Shown: in pieces, positions 58,113 to 64,000 of the stretch
Layout: every line of letters starts with the position of its first letter
Position numbering within the stretch: position 1 is the first letter of the stretch
Assembly: GCA_013215145.1 (NCBI GenBank)
Contig: JABSRP010000021.1
Location: 62,001-126,000 of the forward strand
Length of the DNA stretch: 64,000 bases
Source: Pseudobacteriovorax sp.
Lineage (GTDB): Bacteria > Bdellovibrionota_B > Oligoflexia > Oligoflexales > Oligoflexaceae
Reading direction: 5' to 3'
Notes under the pieces: generated by a model
Told to the model about the DNA's origin: nothing
The model's database searches: none
What the model saw: the letters and a program-made list of their open reading frames with translations, nothing else
Made by a program: the position numbers and the translations under genes

Positions 58113-59720
58113 TTAAATTCCCAGTACTGTTTTACTAACATTTAAATTCTTTAAATCTTGGGAAATCGTATTTTCATCATATTTATATTGTTTCGACAAT
58201 AATGTGGGCTTTCCAGTGATTTTATTCACACGGTAAAGCTCATAACCTTGTCCTTGGAAGGCAATAAAGAATTCCTTTTGTGTAATTTCCCTCTTGTACT
58301 CGTCAAAGTGAAACACAAAGATTGGCCTGCCTAAACTAATATTTCCTGCTGGAGCAAAACCAGAACGTTCAAAAAAGAATGTTGGCTTGGGGGTAATAAC
58401 TCCTGAGATATCCGATCGCTTTGTAACCCATCTAATGAGTCCAGTTGACCAGTATGGGTGAGAGCCAGTCGTGATGGAGCAATTACCAACAGCGATTACC
58501 TGAGCATCCATCGGTAAATCATAGTCATTCAGTTTTCCCATAGTTTCGAGGCACATATTGACAATATTCGCTTTTTTATAGGAGCTAGCAAAGTTTAATA
58601 AAAGTGTTAAGCCAAAAATTGCAGCTAAGGAAAAATGGAAGACTTTACGATTTGTGATGATTAGCTGAATAAAACAGACTGTTGCCAACACCAGACCAAA
58701 TGCTGCGTTGAATGTATATCGAATGGTAAAGTCTTTAGAATAAACCGTGAAAGGGAATATTAAGATTAAGTACCAGCTAATACCAAATAATATGCCCCAG
58801 ATGTTTTTTGACTTAAGGGGGGTTCTTTTATTAGGCCTGCTGCTATCTTTGCGATTCACAAATATTGAAATGGCAATTCCAGCTATCAGAAGTAAAAATG
58901 TGGCGTAGGTAATTTCTGGTAAAGAAGAGGTGTAGTAGAATGGTGGAGTAAATGACCTTGTTGTAAAGTCGGTGAAACGCTGAGTTATGGTCTCCATACT
59001 GTGGTCATAACGTGCTGTATAGGCAGCATAAGCGGGAAAGTAAATCGTTTGGATAAGCTTGCCTAGTGTAATCAACGCAGAACCGCATGTATAAACTATA
59101 GCTGTTTTTGTCTTTTTTATTCTGAATCCATATATTAGTACTAGAAGTACGATTGGCGGTGCGATAAAAACGCTTAATTCCGAAATAGCGGTTCCAATTG
59201 GATATGAAACCGCGGCAATTAGCCAGAGAATTGGCTTGTTACTACTAGCTTCCATTGTCTTGATCATGCAGTATGCCGAAACAAGTATGAAAAACATGGC
59301 AATTAAATTGTAAGACCCGTCTACAAAATAGGGAATGAAGTGCTGTGATGGAAGAAAACAGGGGAGTACGGCAGCACTGAAACAGATCCAGGGGTTTAAG
59401 GTTAAAACCCGCCTGTACAGCAAGTATAGTATGTAGGAGCTTGGTGCTAAGATAAAAATGCTTTGGAAAAGCCGCGGTCCCCACGAACCTAGCTCCCAAA
59501 AAGGCATGTTTAGAGTTGCAACGAAGAAATATCGAATCGAGGTGAAAAATGCGGATAGGCCTTTTTCGGTGTATATGGAGTACCTATACCAATCGTCGTT
59601 TATGAGGGGCTGATAGTAAAATATTCCAATTAAATTAGAAAAAATAATTGCCCCAATAAAGAACAATATTGGGAACCGTGTGACTATTGTTGTCTTCGGT
59701 TTTGAATCACTATAATGCAT
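58113..59720 (-). CDS. Multi-spanning membrane protein, candidate GT-C glycosyltransferase
   Basis: 535 residues with about eleven membrane helices and a C-terminal soluble domain of about 150 residues. The first large periplasmic loop carries NDDWYRYSIYTEKGLSAFF, with an acidic DD typical of GT-C enzymes; GtrII-like glucosyltransferases look similar. It heads the operon and lies 4 bp before the GtrB-like gene, as in serotype-conversion cassettes. Confidence 0.65.
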   Translation of the reverse strand: MHYSDSKPKTTIVTRFPILFFIGAIIFSNLIGIFYYQPLINDDWYRYSIYTEKGLSAFFTSIRYFFVATLNMPFWELGSWGPRLFQSIFILAPSSYILYLLYRRVLTLNPWICFSAAVLPCFLPSQHFIPYFVDGSYNLIAMFFILVSAYCMIKTMEASSNKPILWLIAAVSYPIGTAISELSVFIAPPIVLLVLIYGFRIKKTKTAIVYTCGSALITLGKLIQTIYFPAYAAYTARYDHSMETITQRFTDFTTRSFTPPFYYTSSLPEITYATFLLLIAGIAISIFVNRKDSSRPNKRTPLKSKNIWGILFGISWYLILIFPFTVYSKDFTIRYTFNAAFGLVLATVCFIQLIITNRKVFHFSLAAIFGLTLLLNFASSYKKANIVNMCLETMGKLNDYDLPMDAQVIAVGNCSITTGSHPYWSTGLIRWVTKRSDISGVITPKPTFFFERSGFAPAGNISLGRPIFVFHFDEYKREITQKEFFIAFQGQGYELYRVNKITGKPTLLSKQYKYDENTISQDLKNLNVSKTVLGI

Positions 59721-61046
59721 GTGTCGTTAAGACCTCTTAGTATGCCGAATTAATAGCTAGGATTGTTTTTCTCATTTGTTCTGCTTAGATCATTATTTAA
59801 CTGTTTGAATTTATCAATACATTCCGATGCCCACTCTATTTTGTTTATAAAATATCGAGTTGGATTACTAATTGTTGTTGTTCCAAAACAATAAAGTAGA
59901 CGGTTGGCATGAGGTTGTTTTAATATTCAGGCAAGAGTTTACATAATAGAAAGTAAACGTTCGAATACATTGAGTGGCGGTTTCGTTCGCTCTATTTTTA
60001 GCTTGCCATCTCTTTCCTTTGTGAGAGCTTACACTAGGGCAAAGTTTCTCATCTAGGTTATAAGGCTACGTCTAGTCAATGTTGGATAATCTTACTCGGG
60101 AGGAGGTGTATTTGGAGGGCAAGGGTCAAATTGTGGTAAGCACCAGGTGGCTCAGACTTGAGGAAGTTCTAACTCAGGTTAATGAGGCATCAAAAGCCAA
60201 CTCTGATACACTGGCAACAACCGGGTCTGAAGGAGTAAGGGTAATTTGATTACGATATATAGTAAAGGTCTTAGGAATTTCGGTTATCAAGAGATAAACA
60301 TTAGAGAATCGTTGATAAAACTGAATTTAGGTATAAAAACCTTCGAGGATTTTTTACATGAAAAAGGTTTTTGTAGGCTTTGCCGTACACCTTTCGGTGA
60401 GCCAGGCGAGCAATAAGGATAGAATTATCGCACGCTTTCTCCACCAAAACGGAGAAGATTCTTGCAAAATGAGGGGCACGTACCAAATGTAGGGCGAAAA
60501 GCCGACGATTCCTATTGCAATCATTGACTTTACAGAGAATAGACATACCGATGTGGTCGAGATGTCAAGAAAAGAAGAGTAACAAAGACAGGAAATACTG
60601 CTTTAAGGTCAGGATAGACTTCTTCTGGGTTAAAGATAAGTGAACTAGTGAAGCAAAAATGGTGGACCGGTCGATAAACATTTATCTTTCAGTTGCGCGC
60701 CTATTAGGCCTCTTCTGTATATAGACCGCTAGAAGAGGTAAGTATAAAAGGTCAGATTAGAACAATTGCTTACTGATTCAAAATTATCGACATGAATAGG
60801 TAACCTAAAATAGCCAAAAGATTCGATGATTCCAATAAATCCACCTGGGACGACAGTATGGAATACTTGAAAACTAACCATTATGACGACTGCGAAAATT
60901 CGTAATCGGTCTAAAGCGAACTTATAGGCTAAATGCCTCCGACTTCGGAGGTGTCAATACTAAATCCTAAAATATAGATTTTGGAAAATCTGTAAATTTA
61001 AACTTAGCTTCCAAAGCTCTATGATTTTTAGAGCGTTGACGTTACA
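59721..61046. other. 1.3 kb region without a convincing large gene
   Basis: Between divergent 58113 and 61047 genes. It must hold promoters for both, but none is close to consensus. A small frame at 60079-60249 has some support. Hairpins CCTCCG/CGGAGG (60936-60951) and GCTCTA/TAGAGC (61016-61034, 12 bp before the next start) are present. The minus-strand frame 60301-60546 is not protein-like enough. Possibly a decayed insertion. Confidence 0.5.
60079..60249 (+). CDS. Possible small protein or remnant (56 aa)
   Basis: ATG at 60079 opens MLDNLTREEVYLEGKGQIVVSTRWLRLEEVLTQV to a TGA at 60247-60249. A GGGAGGAGG ribosome-binding site inside it would serve a TTG at 60112 (45 aa). The composition is protein-like; no family recognised. 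It could be the tail of a decayed gene. Confidence 0.3.
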   Translation: MLDNLTREEVYLEGKGQIVVSTRWLRLEEVLTQVNEASKANSDTLATTGSEGVRVI

Positions 61047-61991
61047 ATGCATTCACGCCAAAATAAACAATGGAACGTTGGAGTGTTAAGTAAGTATAGC
61101 GTAGTTGTGCCAAATTATGGCCGATCCAGAACTTTGTTGGATGCATTGAATTCCGTGTGCATTCAGATACATTTACCAGAAGAAGTTTACATCATTGACG
61201 ATTGTTCACCTAAACCTATTGAAGGACTAGTCAACGATCTGAAACAGCAAAAAAAAATTCCCATTTTGCTGGAAGTAAATGATGCTAACAGGGGAGCAGC
61301 CTATAGTAGAAACCGGGGCGCTAATCTTACAAAATCGCACTATATCGCTTTCTTAGATTCTGATGACACTTGGGAAGAAGATAAACTAGAAAAGCAGCTA
61401 AAACTCGCAGCGTCTGGCGACTTTGATCTAGTCTATTGTGATTGTTGGATGATGACTAGGGGAGTTAAGTTACCGTCGAACAAACTTCTGGTCGACGATC
61501 GCATTGATGAACACCTAACAAACGGCTGGACCCCACCGAATACGTCTACTTTACTTGTTAAAAAAGACAGTTTTATGAAATTAGGAGGTTTTGACGAAAG
61601 TCTGAAGTCTTGCCAAGACCATGACTTTTGGATGCGAGCAGTTAGCGCCGGCTGGAAAATCGGCGTAGTTAAAGAGCCATTGTCTAACTTTCGTCTTGAT
61701 GAAAATGATAGAATTAGTTTCAATCATATAAATCGTATGCATGGTGTTCGTGAATTTTTACGAAAATGGAAGCCTTTGATTTCCGAACGGAAAGGCTATC
61801 TAGGCTTTACGATGTTTAAACTTAATTACTATTGTAAGGCTTCAATGCCAATTTTCCTAAGGTATGTCAAATTTTGTAAAAGTAGGCCAGCCATGGAACT
61901 GTTTCTCAGATACTTGGCTTACAACCCCTATTTCTATACGCAAGTACCTAAGATGGTGGCCCATAAGCTGAAACTTTTATCATCGAGGTAA
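61047..61991 (+). CDS. Glycosyltransferase family 2
   Basis: 314-residue GT2 with YSVVVPNYGRSRTLLDALNSVCIQ, YIIDDCSPKPIEGL, NRGAAYSRNRGANLTKSHYIAFLDSDDTWEEDKLEKQL, GGFDESLKSCQDHDFWMRA. The SDD metal motif and ED-like QDHDFW are present. Ribosome-binding site weak. Four bases from the nitroreductase start, so co-expressed with it. Confidence 0.85.
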   Translation: MHSRQNKQWNVGVLSKYSVVVPNYGRSRTLLDALNSVCIQIHLPEEVYIIDDCSPKPIEGLVNDLKQQKKIPILLEVNDANRGAAYSRNRGANLTKSHYIAFLDSDDTWEEDKLEKQLKLAASGDFDLVYCDCWMMTRGVKLPSNKLLVDDRIDEHLTNGWTPPNTSTLLVKKDSFMKLGGFDESLKSCQDHDFWMRAVSAGWKIGVVKEPLSNFRLDENDRISFNHINRMHGVREFLRKWKPLISERKGYLGFTMFKLNYYCKASMPIFLRYVKFCKSRPAMELFLRYLAYNPYFYTQVPKMVAHKLKLLSSR

Positions 61992-61994
61992 GTG

Positions 61995-62984
61995 ATGGTA
62001 GGCATAAGTGTTGAAGAGATCCAAAAAAGTAAAAAAGTATTTAATCTAGAGCGGGCTATCTATAGTAAAGGCGCGCAGGCAAGTTTCTTTGTATATCGGG
62101 TTCTAAATAAATTAGATCGCGTCACTAAGAACTCTATTTCCGCCTTTGTGCGCCCCAAAAAATGGACCTATCGTTGCTGGATTCGCTACAAGATTAAAGG
62201 ATCAACTGATGATCAAATCATAGCTATGGTGGGTGACCGTTGTCACAAGTTATTGCAAATGGCTTTGGGGCAACGAATTGAAGAAAATGCGTACTTTGTG
62301 TCAACTTTACTTCGAGAAGCGGAGTCTCGGAAAATTAAAAGTCGCGTCGTCAATTGGGGGAAAAAACTTCATGAAGACTATAAAGCTGGTAAAGTATACC
62401 AACCAACCGAATTAAGTATCGCCGAAAGCGAAGAAGTTGATCATGCTGGTCTTGAAGCATTTTACGAGTTAACCAAGAAAAGGCAGTCAATTAGGCGTTT
62501 TCTTCCTAAAGATGTCCCGAGTGAAGTTGTCGGAAAAATACTCGCCTGTGCCTTGGAATCACCCTCTTCATGTAACAGACAAAGCTGGAGATTTCTTGTT
62601 ATTCGGGATCCTATTAAGAAAGAATACTTAGCCAAGATACGAAACGTGCAGTTCTTAGCAAACACTCCGGTAATCATTTGTGTTCTCGTTAATTCTGAAG
62701 TTTATTCAAATAATGGCCAGGGCGATAAGCGTATTACTCCCATTATGGACGGGTCGGCTGCTATGACTCATTTAGTGTTGGCAAGTGCTGCAGCGGGTCT
62801 CGGTTCCTGTTGGACTAACTTCGCCGCAAGCATATCACCAGAAAATATGCAAAATTTTAAAAAGTATTTCAATTTACCGGAATCTATGGTCGCCGTAAGT
62901 TTGGTTGCTCTTGGGTTTTACGATAAAAAATTTCCGAAACCTTTTCGGGATAACATTGACTCTCATGTTTTTGGCGAGCTGTGA
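61995..62984 (+). CDS. Nitroreductase-family protein with an extra N-terminal domain
   Basis: The ATG at 61995 has GAGG upstream (329 aa; GTG at 61992 also possible). Residues about 150-329 form an FMN nitroreductase (LTKKRQSIRRFLPKDVPSEVVGKILACALESPSSCNRQSWRFLVI; LASAAAGLGSCWTNFA). The first 140 residues are basic and unlike simple nitroreductases. Such fused proteins occur in polysaccharide loci with unknown redox roles. The stop overlaps the next gene (GTGA). Confidence 0.75.
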   Translation: MVGISVEEIQKSKKVFNLERAIYSKGAQASFFVYRVLNKLDRVTKNSISAFVRPKKWTYRCWIRYKIKGSTDDQIIAMVGDRCHKLLQMALGQRIEENAYFVSTLLREAESRKIKSRVVNWGKKLHEDYKAGKVYQPTELSIAESEEVDHAGLEAFYELTKKRQSIRRFLPKDVPSEVVGKILACALESPSSCNRQSWRFLVIRDPIKKEYLAKIRNVQFLANTPVIICVLVNSEVYSNNGQGDKRITPIMDGSAAMTHLVLASAAAGLGSCWTNFAASISPENMQNFKKYFNLPESMVAVSLVALGFYDKKFPKPFRDNIDSHVFGEL

Positions 62985-64000
62985 TTTTTCGATCTCGCCT
63001 TTTTGAGGCTTTGAGTTTTTTTCGGAGGTGGGTTGCAGCCTCTTTAAGAGAGTCTCAATTTCGTGTGTATGCAAAACTTCGCAAGCCGCTAAATGTTCCC
63101 CCAGTTCTGGGAGATAACCGTCAATCTTGGTGCTTGGCTCTGTTCCAACTATTGGATGCGGGGAAAAAATTTAGATTTAGTCTGTTTCAGCGTCTGCTTT
63201 TGCCTCGTAGTATACATGGATTTGAAATAGATTTGATCGAATTTTACTTCCGTTCCATGCTTGGTGTTAGTTTTTTATTGAAAAGTGATTATGACAAAAA
63301 GTTGACTTTACCGTTATGTCTTTGGTACCGGAATAAGGTCTTCGACCTACTAGGTAAAAGTCGGCGTACCCTTAAAAACAACCATCTTAAAGTAGAAAAC
63401 ACTTCTGTCATTGTAGCATTTCTTCTTTGCCCTGAAGAGTTATGGGATAGCCTTGATAGTAGCCAACAAGACAGTTTTATCAGTCATGTGCGTACCCATG
63501 CCTTCGGACAGTTTTATGAGAATAATTGGCTTTGGTTTAAACTTTTTCATTTGTTGTTTCTGGAACGCATGGCAGATGAAGATACTAGTGAAGAGCAGGA
63601 AATAATCCTCCACGAAATCGATAAAATGCATGTTGCTGATGGGTGGTATCGTGATGGGTACCAATCTAAGGATGGGCAAGTTGATTATTATTCGGCATGG
63701 GCTATGCAGTTTTATGGAATGATTTATTGTCAAATATACGGAAAAAACCGACTTAGAAACCTGCCTTCTAACTGGGAAAATAGATCAAAGAAGTTTCTAG
63801 AGTCCTATCAAGATCTTATCTTAAATGGAAATACCCAACCGCTGTTTGGTCGTAGTTCGACATATAGGAGTTGTTCCCTATCACCATTCGGCTTAGGTAT
63901 CAGTAACGGACTAATTGATGAGGGGCATCTAAAAAATATTAAGACCCATTCCATAAAGCAGATGAACAAATGCTTAAATAGATACTTAGATCATGACGGA
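62981..64000 (+). CDS. DUF2264-type protein (partial, C-terminus outside window)
   Basis: GTG at 62981 overlaps the nitroreductase stop; the frame is open to the window end (340 codons). The DUF2264 pattern is clear: NNWLWFKLFHLLFLERMAD, DGWYRDGYQSKDGQVDYYSAWAMQFYGM and FGRSSTYRSC. DUF2264 proteins are predicted alpha/alpha-barrel glycoside-active enzymes. Coupled to a nitroreductase and a GT2, it may trim or modify the glycan (inference). Confidence 0.8.
   Translation, partial: MIFRSRLFEALSFFRRWVAASLRESQFRVYAKLRKPLNVPPVLGDNRQSWCLALFQLLDAGKKFRFSLFQRLLLPRSIHGFEIDLIEFYFRSMLGVSFLLKSDYDKKLTLPLCLWYRNKVFDLLGKSRRTLKNNHLKVENTSVIVAFLLCPEELWDSLDSSQQDSFISHVRTHAFGQFYENNWLWFKLFHLLFLERMADEDTSEEQEIILHEIDKMHVADGWYRDGYQSKDGQVDYYSAWAMQFYGMIYCQIYGKNRLRNLPSNWENRSKKFLESYQDLILNGNTQPLFGRSSTYRSCSLSPFGLGISNGLIDEGHLKNIKTHSIKQMNKCLNRYLDHDG

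Noticed and set aside
60301..60546. Minus-strand 81-codon frame as a gene or transposase remnant
   Set aside because: No ribosome-binding site and no recognisable motif; I could not support a transposase call.

Overview
The window looks like the replication-origin region of a Gram-negative bacterium followed by a large surface-polysaccharide locus. Gene content (lptC-lptA-lptB-rpoN-rapZ, kdsD, an ABC-type O-antigen exporter, many lipoproteins) shows an LPS-making, double-membrane cell. The mixture of delta-proteobacterial-looking proteins, moderate to low GC and frequent TTG starts fits Bdellovibrionota/Oligoflexia or a relative. That placement is inference, because no rRNA is present.

Region 1 (1-13 kb) is the chromosome origin. 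parB (cut by the window edge) and parA are followed by a 1.4 kb non-coding stretch with four parS sites, then Fo ATP synthase genes (atpE, atpB and two small assembly-type genes) facing away from dnaA. The dnaA-dnaN gap holds a dense DnaA-box cluster, a DnaA-trio-like run and an AT-rich unwinding region, so oriC is placed at about 6.59-6.82 kb. dnaN, gyrB and gyrA follow.

Region 2 (13-31.5 kb) is mostly core metabolism and envelope: a translationally coupled serine hydrolase and FAD amine oxidase; a lipoprotein/secreted protein pair; pyrG-kdsD-lptC-lptA-lptB-rpoN-rapZ in one run of nearly overlapping genes; the glycine cleavage genes gcvT-gcvH-gcvP with a terminator-like hairpin before gcvP; and two LPS-core-type glycosyltransferases.

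Region 3 (31.5-42.3 kb) holds ftsK preceded by an apparently frameshifted gene, a possible degenerate metallo-beta-lactamase-fold protein, mdh, a DUF3576-like lipoprotein, htpX, two tRNA-Ser genes, an intergenic region with three DnaA boxes in exact 11-bp register, rmlA and a tRNA-Arg.

Region 4 (42.3-64 kb) is an O-antigen/exopolysaccharide locus, visibly more AT-rich in its middle. It carries Wzm/Wzt, several glycosyltransferases, a nucleotide-sugar dehydrogenase, Wzy/WaaL-like and Wzz-like membrane proteins, and a methyltransferase. A six-gene minus-strand operon combines a GtrB/ArnC-type transferase and a multi-spanning membrane protein with a deoxy-amino-sugar pathway (FdtA-like ketoisomerase, NDP-hexose 2,3-dehydratase, Gfo/Idh reductase, DegT aminotransferase). 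The window ends with a glycosyltransferase, a nitroreductase with an extra N-terminal domain, and a truncated DUF2264 gene.
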